The position numbers and the translations under genes were made by a program. From Mesostigma viride (taxonomy: Eukaryota > Streptophyta > Mesostigmatophyceae > Mesostigmatales > Mesostigmataceae), in contig RPFO01000269.1 of NCBI GenBank assembly GCA_009746045.1, positions 1 through 41,998 of the forward strand: a DNA stretch of 41,998 nucleotides, given 5' to 3'. This document shows positions 9,394 to 23,135 of the stretch, piece by piece (position 1 is the first letter of the stretch; each line of letters starts with the position of its first letter). Under the pieces are notes generated by a model that was not told where the DNA came from, did not search any database, and saw nothing but the letters and a program-made list of their open reading frames with translations.

Positions 9394-10172
9394 TGCTAGC
9401 CCCCCCCCACACCCACGCATGCATGCTAGCCCACCCCCACACCCACGCATGCATGCTAGCCCCGGCCCCGGCCCCCCCACACCCACGCATGCATGCTAGC
9501 CCCCCCCACACCCACGCATGCATGCTAGCCCACACTCACACCCACGCATGCATGCTAGCCCACCCCCACACCCACGCATGCATGCTAGCCCCCCCACACA
9601 CCCACGCATGCATGCCAGCCCCCCCACACACCCACGCATGCATGACCGCCCCCCCCACACCCACGCATGCATGCTAGCCCACCCCCACACCCACGCATGC
9701 ATGCTAGCCCCCCCACACACCCACGCATGGATGCCAGCCCCCACACACACCCACGCATGCATGACAGCCCCCCCACACACCCACGCATGCATGCTAGCCC
9801 CCCACACACACCCACGCATGCATGCCAGCCCCCATACACACCCACGCATGCATGCCAGCCCCCCCCCACACTTACGCATGCATGCTAGCCCCCCACACAC
9901 ACCCACGCATGCATGCCAGCCCCCCCCCACACCCACGCATGCATGCCAGCCCCCCCCCACACTTACGCATGCATGCTAGCCCCCCACACACACCCACGCA
10001 TGCATGCCAGCCCCCCCCCACACCCACGCATGCAGGCTAGCCCAACCCCACACCCACGCATGCATGCCAGCCCACCCCCACACCCACACGTGCATGCCAG
10101 CCCACCCCCACACCCACGCATGCATGCCAGCCCACCCCCACACCCACGCGTGCATGCCAGCCCACCCCTAGC
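9394..10172. repeat. Left minisatellite, about 30-bp units
   Basis: The unit is roughly CACCCACGCATGCATGC followed by TAGCC or CAGCC and a C-rich stretch; about 26 units are present. Length variation is concentrated in the C run and in CA dinucleotides. GCATGCATGC is an alternating purine-pyrimidine palindrome. Long open frames (His/Met/Pro repeats on one strand, Gly/Cys/Trp on the other) arise from the repeat and are not genes. Confidence 0.95.
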
Positions 10173-10439
10173 TTGAGCGTGCTTGTAAAGTTTTTGCATG
10201 GTTTATTAAAATGAGTGGAATATGTATTTATTGCATTAAATGTTAATTTTATTGATCATGAATGAAAATGGTCAACATTGCCGAAGTGCCCCTAAATTGC
10301 TCAATATTGTGTGCTCAAGAATTCAATGAGGATTGTCATCATGGAAACCCGCACAAATTCACGATTCCGGGCATGCATGTGAAAGTATCAAGAACAATTT
10401 TCAATTAAGAATGGTATCTCATTGTTCCATGAATCAATA

Positions 10440-11488
10440 TGACTCCATGTACGTAGACAAGCCATGATGACCCCATGGGAGCCTAAATCCTCATCATTAA
10501 ATACATAAATGCCACCCATGTACGTAGACGGGCCATGATGACACCAATGGAGCCTGAATCCTCATCATTAATTACATAAATGCCAACCATGTACATAGAC
10601 AAGCCATGATGACACCATGGGAGCCTGAATCCTCATCATTAAATACATAAATGCCAACCATGTACGTAGGCCAGCCATGATGACACTATGGGAGCCTGAA
10701 TCCTCATCATTAATTTCATACATGCCAACAACACGTAGACGGGCCATAATGACACCACGGGAGCCTGAATCCTCATCATTTATTTTATGAGACATCCATG
10801 TACGTAGGCCAGCCATGATGACACCATGGGAGCCTGAATCCTCCACATTTTTTTTCTGAGACATCCATGTACGTAGGCCAGCCATGATGACACCATGGGA
10901 GCCTGAATCCTCATCATTAAATACATACATGCCATCCATGTACGTAGACAGGCCATGATGACACCATGGGAGCCTGAATCCTCATCATTAATTACATAAA
11001 TGCCAACCATGTACGTAGACGGGCCATGATGACACCATGGGAGCCTGAATCCTCATCATTTTTTTTATGAGACATCCATGTACGTAGGCCAGCCATGATG
11101 ACACCATGGGAGCCTGAATCCTCGTCATTTTTTTTTCTTTGACATCCATATACGTAGACGGGCCATGATGACACCATGGGAGCCTGAATCCTCATCATTA
11201 ATTACATACATGCCATCCATGTACGTAGACGGGCCATGATGACACCATGGGAGCCTGAATCCTCATCATTTACTATTCCTTGACATCCATGTACGTAGGC
11301 CAGCCATGGAGACATTATGGGAGCCTGAATCCTCCTCGTTAATTACATAAATGCCAACCATGTACGTAGACAAGCCATGATGACACCATGGGAGCCTGAA
11401 TCCTCATCATTTACTATTCCTTGACATCCATGTACGTAGACGGGCCATGATGACACCATGGGAGCCTGAATCCTCATCATTAATTACA
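10440..11488 (-). repeat. Satellite array, left block, reverse orientation
   Basis: About 15 monomers of roughly 70 bp, read on the minus strand as the same unit that fills 11489-21868 (core GATTCAGGCTCCCATGG, then GTGTCATCATGGC, then TACGTACATGG). The outermost monomers match, one by one, the monomers at the far right end of the array (about 21560-21868), including the rare GTGTTGTTGGCATG variant, so the palindrome arms extend into the satellite. Confidence 0.95.
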
Positions 11489-13057
11489 TGGATGGCATTT
11501 ATGTATTTAATGATGAGGATTCAGGCTCCCATGGTGTCTCCATGGCTGGCCTACGTACATGGATGTCAAGGAATAGTAAATGATGAGGATTCAGGCTCCC
11601 ATGGTGTCATCATGGCCTGTCTACGTACATGGATGGCATGTATGTAATTAATGATGAGGATTCAGGCTCCCATGGTGTCATCATGGCTTGTCTACGTACA
11701 TGGTTGGCATTTATGTAATTAATGAGGAGGATTCAGGCTCCCATGGTGTCATCATGGCTTGTCTACGTACATGGTTGGCATTTATGTAATTAATGATGAG
11801 GATTCAGGCTCCCATGGTGTCTCCATGGCTGGCCTACGTACATGGATGTCAAGGAATAGTAAATGAGGAGGATTCAGGCTCCCATGGTGTCATCATGGCC
11901 CGTGTACGTACATGGATGGCATGTATGTAATTAATGAGGAGGATTCAGGCTCCCATGGTGTCATCATGGCTGGCCTACGTACATGGATGTCAAAGAAAAA
12001 GAAATGATGAGGATTCAGGCTCCCATGGTGTCATCATGGCTGGCCTACGTACATGGATGTCTCATAAAATAAATGATGAGGATTCAGGCTCCCATGGTGT
12101 CATCATGGCTTGTCTACCTACATTGTTGGCATGTATGTAATTAATGATGAGGATTCAGGCTCCCATGGTGTCTCCATGGCTGGCCTACGTACATGAATGG
12201 CATTTATGTAATTAATGATGAGGATTCAGGCTCCCATGGGGTCATCATGGCTTGTCTACGTACATGGTTGGCATTTATGTAATTAACGAGGAGGATTCAG
12301 GCTCCCATGGTGTCTCCATGGCTGGCCTACGTACATGGATGTCAAGGAATAGTAAATGATGAGGATTCAGGCTCCCATGGTGTCATCATGGCCCGTGTAC
12401 GTACATGGATGGCATGTATGTAATTAATGATGAGGATTCAGGCTCCCATGGTGTCATCATGGCCCGTCTACGTACATGGATGTCAAAGAAAAAAAAATGA
12501 TGAGGATTCAGGCTCCCATGGTGTCATCATGGCTGGCCTACGTACATGGATGTTTCATAAAAAAAATGATGAGGATTCAGGCTCCCATGGTGTCATCATG
12601 GCCCGTCTACGTACATGGTTGGCATTTATGTAATTAATGAAGAGGATTCAGGCTCCCATGGTGTCATCATGGCCCGTCTACGTACATGGATGTCAAGGAA
12701 TAGTAAATGATGAGGATTCAGGCTCCCATGGGGTCATCATGGCTTGTCTACGTACATGGTTGGCATTTATGTAATTAACGAGGAGGATTCAGGCTCCATT
12801 GGTGTCATCATGGCTGGCCTACGTACATGGATGTCAAGGAATAGTAAATGATGAGGATTCAGGCTCCCATGGTGTCATCATGGCTTGTCTACGTACATGG
12901 TTGGCATTTATGTAATTAATGAGGAGGATTCAGGCTCCCATGGTGTCTCCATGGCTGGCCTACGTACATGGATGGCATTTATGTATTTAATGATGAGGAT
13001 TCAGGCTCCCATGGTGTCATCATGGCTTGTCTACCTACATGGTTGGCATTTATGTAA

Positions 13058-13095
13058 CCTGAATCCTCTCATTAAGAAAATGAAGAGGATTCAGG
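13058..13095. repeat. Hairpin inside the satellite, first copy
   Basis: CCTGAATCCTCTCATT is followed six bases later by its near-inverse AATGAAGAGGATTCAGG, a stem of about 16 bp with one bulge. It looks like a monomer fragment inverted in place. An identical structure occurs at 19602-19639. Confidence 0.75.
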
Positions 13096-16000
13096 CTCCA
13101 TTGGTGTCATCATGGCTGGCCTACGTACATGGATGTCAAGGAATAGTAAATGATGAGGATTCAGGCTCCCATGGTGTCATCATGGCCCGTCTACGTACAT
13201 GGATGTCAAGGAATAGTAAATGATGAGGATTCAGGCTCCCATGGGGTCATCATGGCTTGTCTACGTACATGGTTGGCATTTATGTAATTAACGAGGAGGA
13301 TTCAGGCTCCATTGGTGTCATCATGGCTGGCCTACGTACATGGATGTCAAGGAATAGTAAATGATGAGGATTCAGGCTCCCATGGTGTCATCATGGCTTG
13401 TCTACGTACATGGTTGGCATTTATGTAATTAATGAGGAGGATTCAGGCTCCCATGGTGTCATCATGGCCCGTCTACGTACATGGATGGCATTTATGTAAT
13501 TAATGATGAGGATTCAGGCTCCCATGGGGTCATCATGGCTTGTCTACGTACATGGTTGGCATTTATGTAATTAATGAGGAGGATTCAGGCTCCCATGGTG
13601 TCTCCATGGCTGGCCTACGTACATGGATGTCAAGGAATAGTAAATGATGAGGATTCAGGCTCCCATGGTGTCATCATGGCCTGTCTACGTACATGGATGG
13701 CATGTATGTAATTAATGATGAGGATTCAGGCTCCCATGGTGTCATCATGGCTTGTCTACGTACATGGATGGCATGTATGTAATTAATGATGAGGATTCAG
13801 GCTCCATTGGTGTCATCATGGCTGGCCTACGTATGTACATGGATGTCAAAGAAAAAAAAAATGATGAGGATTCAGGCTCCCATGGTGTCATCATTGCCCG
13901 TGTATGTACATGGTTGGCATTTATGTAATTAATGATGAGGATTCAGGCTCCATTGGTGTCATCATTGCCCGTGTATGTACATGGTTGGCATTTATGTATG
14001 TAATTAATGATGAGGATTCAGGCTCCATTGGTGTCATCATGGCTGGCCTACGTATGTACATGGATGTCAAAGAAAAAAAAATGATGAGGATTCAGGCTCC
14101 CATGGTGTCATCATGGCCCGTCTACGTACATGGATGTCAAGGAATAGTAAATGATGAGGATTCAGGCTCCCATGGTGTCAGATGTCATGGCCTGTCTACG
14201 TACATGGATGGCATGTATGTAATTAATGATGAGAATTCAGGCTCCATTGGTGTCATCATGGCTGGCCTACGTATGTACATGGATGTCAAAGAAAAAAAAA
14301 TGATGAGGATTCAGGCTCCCATGGTGTCATCATGGCCCGTCTACGTACATGGATGTCAAGGAATAGTAAATGATGAGGATTCAGGCTCCCATGGTGTCAT
14401 CATGGCCTGTCTACGTACATGGATGGCATGTATGTATTTAATGATGAGGATTCAGGCTCCCATGGTGTCATCATGGCTGGCCTACGTACATGGATGTCTC
14501 AGAAAAAAAATGATGAGGATTCAGGCTCCCATGGTGTCATCATGGCTGGCCTACGTACATGGATGTCAAAGAAAAAAAAATGATGAGGATTCAGGCTCCC
14601 GTGGTGTCATTATGGCCCGTCTACGTGTTGTTGGCATGTATGAAATTAATGATGAGGATTCAGGCTCCCATAGTGTCATCATGGCTGGCCTACGTACATG
14701 GTTGGCATTTATGTAATTAATGATGAGGATTCAGGCTCCCATGGTGTCATCATTGCCCGTGTATGTACATGGTTGGCATTTATGTAATTAATGATGAGGA
14801 TTCAGGCTCCATTGGTGTCATCATGGCCCGTCTACGTACATGGACCGTGGCATTTATGTATTTAATGATGAGGATTCAGGCTCCCATGGGGTCATTGATG
14901 ATCATGGCATTTATGTATGTAATTAATGATGAGGATTCAGGCTCCATTGGTGTCATCATGGCTGGCCTACGTACATGGATGTCAAGGAATAGTAAATGAT
15001 GAGGATTCAGGCTCCCATGGTGTCATCATGGCCCGTCTACGTACATGGATGTCAAGGAATAGTAAATGATGAGGATTCAGGCTCCCATGGGGTCATCATG
15101 GCTTGTCTACGTACATGGTTGGCATTTATGTAATTAACGAGGAGGATTCAGGCTCCATTGGTGTCATCATGGCTGGCCTACGTACATGGATGTCAAGGAA
15201 TAGTAAATGATGAGGATTCAGGCTCCCATGGTGTCATCATGGCTTGTCTACGTACATGGTTGGCATTTATGTAATTAATGAGGAGGATTCAGGCTCCCAT
15301 GGTGTCATCATGGCCCGTCTACGTACATGGATGGCATTTATGTAATTAATGATGAGGATTCAGGCTCCCATGGGTCATCATGGCTTGTCTACGTACATGG
15401 TTGGCATTTATGTAATTAATGAGGAGGATTCAGGCTCCCATGGTGTCTCCATGGCTGGCCTACGTACATGGATGTCAAGGAATAGTAAATGATGAGGATT
15501 CAGGCTCCCATGGTGTCATCATGGCCTGTCTACGTACATGGATGGCATGTATGTAATTAATGATGAGGATTCAGGCTCCCATGGTGTCATCATGGCTTGT
15601 CTACGTACATGGATGGCATGTATGTAATTAATGATGAGGATTCAGGCTCCATGGTGTCATCATGGCTGGCCTACGTATGTACATGGATGTCAAAGAAAAA
15701 AAAATGATGAGGATTCAGGCTCCCATGGTGTCATCATTGCCCGTGTATGTACATGGTTGGCATTTATGTAATTAATGATGAGGATTCAGGCTCCATTGGT
15801 GTCATCATTGCCCGTGTATGTACATGGTTGGCATTTATGTATGTAATTAATGATGAGGATTCAGGCTCCATTGGTGTCATCATGGCTTGTCTACGTACAT
15901 GGTTGGCATTTATGTAATTAATGATGAGGATTCAGGCTCCCATGGTGTCTCATGGCTGGCCTACGTACATGGATGTCAAGGAATAGTAAATGATGAGGAT

Positions 16001-19000
16001 TCAGGCTCCCATGGTGTCATCATGGCCCGTCTACGTACATGGATGGCATTTATGTAATTAATGATGAGGATTCAGGCTCCCATGGGTCATCATGGCTGTC
16101 TACGTACATGGTTGGCATTTATGTAATTAATGAGGAGGATTCAGGCTCCCATGGTGTCTCATGGCTGGCCTACGTACATGGATGTCAAGGAATAGTAAAT
16201 GATGAGGATTCAGGCTCCCATGGTGTCATCATGGCCTGTCTACGTACATGGATGGCATGTATGTAATTAATGATGAGGATTCAGGCTCCCATGGTGTCAT
16301 CATGGCTTGTCTACGTACATGGTTGGCATTTATGTAATTAATGAGGAGGATTCAGGCTCCCATGGTGTCATCATGGCTTGTCTACGTACATGGTTGGCAT
16401 TTATGTAATTAATGATGAGGATTCAGGCTCCCATGGTGTCTCCATGGCTGGCCTACGTATGTACATGGATGTCAAGGAATAGTAAATGATGAGGATTCAG
16501 GCTCCCATGGTGTCATCATGGCCCGTGTACGTACATGGATGGCATGTATGTAATTAATGAGGAGGATTCAGGCTCCCATGGTGTCATCATGGCTGGCCTA
16601 CGTACATGGATGTCAAAGAAAAAGAAATGATGAGGATTCAGGCTCCCATGGTGTCATCATGGCTGGCCTACGTACATGGATGTCTCATAAAATAAATGAT
16701 GAGGATTCAGGCTCCCATGGTGTCATCATGGCTTGTCTACCTACATTGTTGGCATGTATGTAATTAATGATGAGGATTCAGGCTCCCATGGTGTCTCCAT
16801 GGCTGGCCTACGTACATGAATGGCATTTATGTAATTAATGATGAGGATTCAGGCTCCCATGGTGTCATCATGGCCCGTCTACGTACATGGATGGCATTTA
16901 TGTAATTAATGATGAGGATTCAGGCTCCCATGGTGTCATCATGGCTTGTCTACGTACATGGTTGGCATTTATGTAATTAATGAGGAGGATTCAGGCTCCC
17001 ATGGTGTCATCATGGCCCGTCTACTTACATGGATGGCATTTATGTAATTAATGATGAGGATTCAGGCTCCCATGGGGTCATCATGGCTTGTCTACGTACA
17101 TGGTTGGCATTTATGTAATTAATGAGGAGGATTCAGGCTCCCATGGTGTCTCCATGGCTGGCCTACGTACATGGATGTCAAGGAATAGTAAATGATGAGG
17201 ATTCAGGCTCCCATGGTGTCATCATGGCCCGTCTACGTACATGGATGGCATTTATGTAATTAATGATGAGGATTCAGGCTCCCATGGGTCATCATGGCTT
17301 GTCTACGTACATGGTTGGCATTTATGTAATTAATGAGGAGGATTCAGGCTCCCATGGTGTCTCCATGGCTGGCCTACGTACATGGATGTCAAGGAATAGT
17401 AAATGATGAGGATTCAGGCTCCCATGGTGTCATCATGGCCTGTCTACGTACATGGATGGCATGTATGTAATTAATGATGAGGATTCAGGCTCCCATGGGG
17501 TCATCATGGCTTGTCTACGTACATGGATGGCATGTATGTAATTAATGATGAGGATTCAGGCTCCATTGGTGTCATCATGGCTGGCCTACGTATGTACATG
17601 GATGTCAAAGAAAAAAAAAATGATGAGGATTCAGGCTCCCATGGTGTCATCATTGCCCGTGTATGTACATGGTTGCCATTTATGTAATTAATGATGAGGA
17701 TTCAGGCTCCATTGGTGTCATCATTGCCCGTGTATGTACATGGTTGGCATTTATGTATGTAATTAATGATGAGGATTCAGGCTCCATTGGTGTCATCATG
17801 GCTGGCCTACGTATGTACATGGATGTCAAAGAAAAAAAAATGATGAGGATTCAGGCTCCCATGGTGTCATCATGGCCCGTCTACGTACATGGATGTCAAG
17901 GAATAGTAAATGATGAGGATTCAGGCTCCCATGGTGTCAGATGTCATGGCCTGTCTACGTACATGGATGGCATGTATGTAATTAATGATGAGAATTCAGG
18001 CTCCATTGGTGTCATCATGGCTGGCCTACGTATGTACATGGATGTCAAAGAAAAAAAATGATGAGGATTCAGGCTCCCATGGTGTCATCATGGCCCGTCT
18101 ACGTACATGGATGTCAAGGAATAGTAAATGATGAGGATTCAGGCTCCCATGGTGTCATCATGGCCTGTCTACGTACATGGATGGCATGTATGTATTTAAT
18201 GATGAGGATTCAGGCTCCCATGGTGTCATCATGGCTGGCCTACGTACATGGATGTCTCAGAAAAAAAATGATGAGGATTCAGGCTCCCATGGTGTCATCA
18301 TGGCTGGCCTACGTACATGGATGTCAAAGAAAAAAAAATGATGAGGATTCAGGCTCCCGTGGTGTCATTATGGCCCGTCTACGTGTTGTTGGCATGTATG
18401 AAATTAATGATGAGGATTCAGGCTCCCATAGTGTCATCATGGCTGGCCTACGTACATGGTTGGCATTTATGTAATTAATGATGAGGATTCAGGCTCCCAT
18501 GGTGTCATCATTGCCCGTGTATGTACATGGTTGGCATTTATGTAATTAATGATGAGGATTCAGGCTCCATTGGTGTCATCATGGCCCGTCTACGTACATG
18601 GACCGTGGCATTTATGTATTTAATGATGAGGATTCAGGCTCCCATGGGGTCATTGATGATCATGGCATTTATGTATGTAATTAATGATGAGGATTCAGGC
18701 TCCATTGGTGTCATCATGGCTGGCCTACGTATGTACATGGATGTCAAAGAAAAAAAAATGATGAGGATTCAGGCTCCCATGGTGTCATCATGGCCCGTCT
18801 ACGTACATGGATGTCAAGGAATAGTAAATGAGGAGGATTCAGGCTCCCATGGTGTCATCATGGCCCGTGTACGTACATGGATGGCATGTATGTAATTAAT
18901 GAGGAGGATTCAGGCTCCCATGGTGTCATCATGGCTGGCCTACGTACATGGATGTCAAAGAAAAAGAAATGATGAGGATTCAGGCTCCCATGGTGTCATC

Positions 19001-19601
19001 ATGGCTGGCCTACGTACATGGATGTCTCATAAAATAAATGATGAGGATTCAGGCTCCCATGGTGTCATCATGGCTTGTCTACCTACATTGTTGGCATGTA
19101 TGTAATTAATGATGAGGATTCAGGCTCCCATGGTGTCTCCATGGCTGGCCTACGTACATGAATGGCATTTATGTAATTAATGATGAGGATTCAGGCTCCC
19201 ATGGTGTCATCATGGCCCGTCTACGTACATGGATGGCATTTATGTAATTAATGATGAGGATTCAGGCTCCCATGGTGTCATCATGGCTTGTCTACGTACA
19301 TGGTTGGCATTTATGTAATTAATGAGGAGGATTCAGGCTCCCATGGTGTCATCATGGCCCGTCTACTTACATGGATGGCATTTATGTAATTAATGATGAG
19401 GATTCAGGCTCCCATGGGGTCATCATGGCTTGTCTACGTACATGGTTGGCATTTATGTAATTAATGAGGAGGATTCAGGCTCCCATGGTGTCTCCATGGC
19501 TGGCCTACGTACATGGATGTCAAGGAATAGTAAATGATGAGGATTCAGGCTCCCATGGTGTCATCATGGCTTGTCTACCTACATGGTTGGCATTTATGTA
19601 A

Positions 19602-19639
19602 CCTGAATCCTCTCATTAAGAAAATGAAGAGGATTCAGG
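19602..19639. repeat. Hairpin inside the satellite, second copy
   Basis: Same inverted fragment as at 13058-13095, 6544 bp downstream, with the same flanking monomers. It was copied as part of a higher-order block rather than arising twice. Confidence 0.75.
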
Positions 19640-22142
19640 CTCCATTGGTGTCATCATGGCTGGCCTACGTACATGGATGTCAAGGAATAGTAAATGATGA
19701 GGATTCAGGCTCCCATGGTGTCATCATGGCCCGTCTACGTACATGGATGTCAAGGTATGGTAAATGATGAGGATTCAGGCTCCCATGGGGTCATCATGGC
19801 TTGTCTACGTACATGGTTGGCATTTATGTAATTAACGAGGAGGATTCAGGCTCCATTGGTGTCATCATGGCTGGCCTACGTACATGGATGTCAAGGAATA
19901 GTAAATGATGAGGATTCAGGCTCCCATGGTGTCATCATGGCTTGTCTACGTACATGGTTGGCATTTATGTAATTAATGAGGAGGATTCAGGCTCCCATGG
20001 TGTCTCCATGGCTGGCCTACGTACATGGATGTCAAGGAATAGTAAATGATGAGGATTCAGGCTCCCATGGTGTCATCATGGCCTGTCTACGTACATGGAT
20101 GGCATGTATGTAATTAATGATGAGGATTCAGGCTCCCATGGTGTCATCATGGCTTGTCTACGTACATGGTTGGCATTTATGTAATTAATGAGGAGGATTC
20201 AGGCTCCCATGGTGTCATCATGGCTTGTCTACGTACATGGTTGGCATTTATGTAATTAATGATGAGGATTCAGGCTCCCATGGTGTCTCCATGGCTGGCC
20301 TACGTACATGGATGTCAAGGAATAGTAAATGATAAGGATTCAGGCTCCCATGGTGTCATCATGGCCCGTCTACGTACATGGATGGCATTTATGTAATTAA
20401 TGATGAGGATTCAGGCTCCCATGGGGTCATCATGGCTTGTCTACGTACATGGTTGGCATTTATGTAATTAATGAGGAGGATTCAGGCTCCCATGGTGTCT
20501 CCATGGCTGGCCTACGTACATGGATGTCAAGGAATAGTAAATGATGAGGATTCAGGCTCCCATGGTGTCATCATGGCCTGTCTACGTACATGGATGGCAT
20601 GTATGTAATTAATGATGAGGATTCAGGCTCCCATGGTGTCATCATGGCTTGTCTACGTACATGGTTGGCATTTATGTAATTAATGAGGAGGATTCAGGCT
20701 CCCATGGTGTCATCATGGCTTGTCTACGTACATGGTTGGCATTTATGTAATTAATGATGAGGATTCAGGCTCCCATGGTGTCTCCATGGCTGGCCTACGT
20801 ATGTACATGGATGTCAAGGAATAGTAAATGATGAGGATTCAGGCTCCCATGGTGTCATCATGGCCCGTGTACGTACATGGATGGCATGTATGTAATTAAT
20901 GAGGAGGATTCAGGCTCCCATGGTGTCATCATGGCTGGCCTACGTACATGGATGTCAAAGAAAAAGAAATGATGAGGATTCAGGCTCCCATGGTGTCATC
21001 ATGGCTGGCCTACGTACATGGATGTCTCATAAAATAAATGATGAGGATTCAGGCTCCCATGGTGTCATCATGGCTTGTCTACCTACATTGTTGGCATGTA
21101 TGTAATTAATGATGAGGATTCAGGCTCCCATGGTGTCTCCATGGCTGGCCTACGTACATGGTTGGCATTTATGTAATTAATGATGAGGATTCAGGCTCCC
21201 ATGGTGTCATCATGGCCCGTCTACGTACATGGATGGCATTTATGTAATTAATGATGAGGATTCAGGCTCCCATGGTGTCATCATGGCTTGTCTACGTACA
21301 TGGTTGGCATTTATGTAATTAATGAGGAGGATTCAGGCTCCCATGGTGTCATCATGGCCCGTCTACTTACATGGATGGCATTTATGTAATTAATGATGAG
21401 GATTCAGGCTCCCATGGGGTCATCATGGCTTGTCTACGTACATGGTTGGCATTTATGTAATTAATGAGGAGGATTCAGGCTCCCATGGTGTCTCCATGGC
21501 TGGCCTACGTACATGGATGTCAAGGAATAGTAAATGATGAGGATTCAGGCTCCCATGGTGTCATCATGGCCCGTCTACGTGTTGTTGGCATGTATGAAAT
21601 TAATGATGAGGATTCAGGCTCCCACAGTGTCATCATGGCTGGCCTACGTACATGGTTGGCATTTATGTAATTAATGATGAGGATTCAGGCTCCCATGGTG
21701 TCATCATTGCCCGTGTATGTACATGGTTGGCATTTATGTAATTAATGATGAGGATTCAGGCTCCATTGGTGTCATCATGGCCCGTCTACGTACATGGGTG
21801 GCATTTATGTATTTAATGATGAGGATTCAGGCTCCCATGGGGTCATCATGGCTTGTCTACGTACATGGAGTCATATTGATTCATGGAACAATGAGATACC
21901 ATTCTTAATTGAAAATTGTTCTTGATACTTTCACATGCATGCCCGGAATCGTGAATTTGTGCGGGTTTCCATGATGACAATCCTCATTGAATTCTTGAGC
22001 ACACAATATTGAGCAATTTAGGGGCACTTCGGCAATGTTGACCATTTTCATTCATGATCAATAAAATTAACATTTAATGCAATAAATACATATTCCACTC
22101 ATTTTAATAAACCATGCAAAAACTTTACAAGCACGCTCAAGC

Positions 22143-22914
22143 TAGGGGTGGGCTGGCATGCACGCGTGGGTGTGGGGGTGGGCTGGCATGCATGCGTGGG
22201 TGTGGGGGTGGGCTGGCATGCACGTGTGGGTGTGGGGGTGGGCTGGCATGCATGCGTGGGTGTGGGGTTGGGCTAGCCTGCATGCGTGGGTGTGGGGGGG
22301 GCTGGCATGCATGCGTGGGTGTGTGTGGGGGGCTAGCATGCATGCGTAAGTGTGGGGGGGGCTGGCATGCATGCGTGGGTGTGGGGGGGGCTGGCATGCA
22401 TGCGTGGGTGTGTGTGGGGGGCTAGCATGCATGCGTAAGTGTGGGGGGGGCTGGCATGCATGCGTGGGTGTGTATGGGGGCTGGCATGCATGCGTGGGTG
22501 TGTGTGGGGGGCTAGCATGCATGCGTGGGTGTGTGGGGGGCTGTCATGCATGCGTGGGTGTGTGTGGGGGCTGGCATCCATGCGTGGGTGTGTGGGGGGG
22601 CTAGCATGCATGCGTGGGTGTGGGGGTGGGCTAGCATGCATGCGTGGGTGTGGGGGGGGCGGTCATGCATGCGTGGGTGTGTGGGGGGGCTGGCATGCAT
22701 GCGTGGGTGTGTGGGGGGGCTAGCATGCATGCGTGGGTGTGGGGGTGGGCTAGCATGCATGCGTGGGTGTGAGTGTGGGCTAGCATGCATGCGTGGGTGT
22801 GGGGGGGGCTAGCATGCATGCGTGGGTGTGGGGGGCCGGGGCCGGGGCTAGCATGCATGCGTGGGTGTGGGGGTGGGCTAGCATGCATGCGTGGGTGTGG
22901 GGGGGGCTAGCACG
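22143..22914. repeat. Right minisatellite, about 30-bp units
   Basis: Inverted copy of 9394-10172 with the same order of unit variants (for example the rare GCATGCAGG and GGATGCC units appear in mirrored positions). It shares the same G/C-rich and CA/TG length variation. Confidence 0.95.
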
Positions 22915-23127
22915 CCCCACCCCTCCATCGGCACAGCCAGCCTTGTGAGTCTACCCTTAACAACAAGGCTGGTAGGACGACACGCCTGAGCAGCATATGT
23001 CATGCCTATCTCAGGCTAATAATGTGTGATTTTGTGCCAACAACCAAGTTGTTCCACCCAACAACACATTATAAACCCTCTTCCAAAATGCCCAACAAGC
23101 CGGACACGTGGAGGACCACACACGCAG

Positions 23128-23135
23128 TATATAAA
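23128..23135 (+). promoter_or_regulatory. TATA-like box in the right arm, directed outward
   Basis: TATATAAA, mirror of 9171-9178. It precedes the weak open frames at 23555-24008. A functional role is unproven. Confidence 0.35.

Larger units (their letters stand above)
8187..10439. repeat. Left arm of the giant palindrome
   Basis: Mirror partner of 21870-24123. Three zones are visible. The outer zone (8187 to about 8830) shows many substitutions and small indels relative to the right arm. The zone from about 8840 to 9393 looks identical to its partner. Then come the minisatellite and a 270-bp spacer (10173-10439), also apparently identical to 21870-22140. A 7-bp inverted pair GTTAGCA/TGCTAAC occurs near 9098-9118. 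Confidence 0.85.
11489..21868 (+). repeat. Satellite array, right block, about 148 monomers of about 70 bp
   Basis: Each monomer is 69-72 bp: TGATGAGGATTCAGGCTCC, CATGGTGTCATCATGGC, a CTGTCTACGTACATGG-type segment, then one of several variable tails (GATGGCATGTATGTAATTA, GATGTCAAGGAATAGTAA, GATGTCAAAGAAAAA, GATGTCTCATAAAATAA). Tail types recur in fixed order as higher-order repeats: the block at 13580-14940 recurs at 17340-18700 (shift about 3760), and the trio at 11934 recurs at 16557, 18899 and 20899. Open frames of 60-270 codons with NDEDSGSHGV repeats are a by-product of monomers near 69 bp and are not called as genes. Confidence 0.95.

Noticed and set aside
9303-10199. Long His/Met/Pro-rich and Gly/Cys-rich frames in the minisatellites
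   Set aside because: Open on both strands only because the 30-bp unit lacks stops; no start context or unique sequence supports a protein.
10440-21868. CRISPR array
   Set aside because: Units are contiguous and similar throughout, without unique spacers, and the setting is clearly eukaryotic with no cas genes.
11489-21868. Hammerhead ribozyme in the TGATGAGG satellite monomer
   Set aside because: The core would need CTGATGA and a GAAAC with flanking stems. Monomers have AATGATGAGG and no properly placed GAAAC.
10568-21908. Dozens of open frames encoding NDEDSGSHGV or IQAPMVSS repeats
   Set aside because: They follow the 69-72 bp satellite monomer in all frames, break wherever a monomer is not a multiple of three, and have no non-repeat domain. 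They are a by-product of the satellite.
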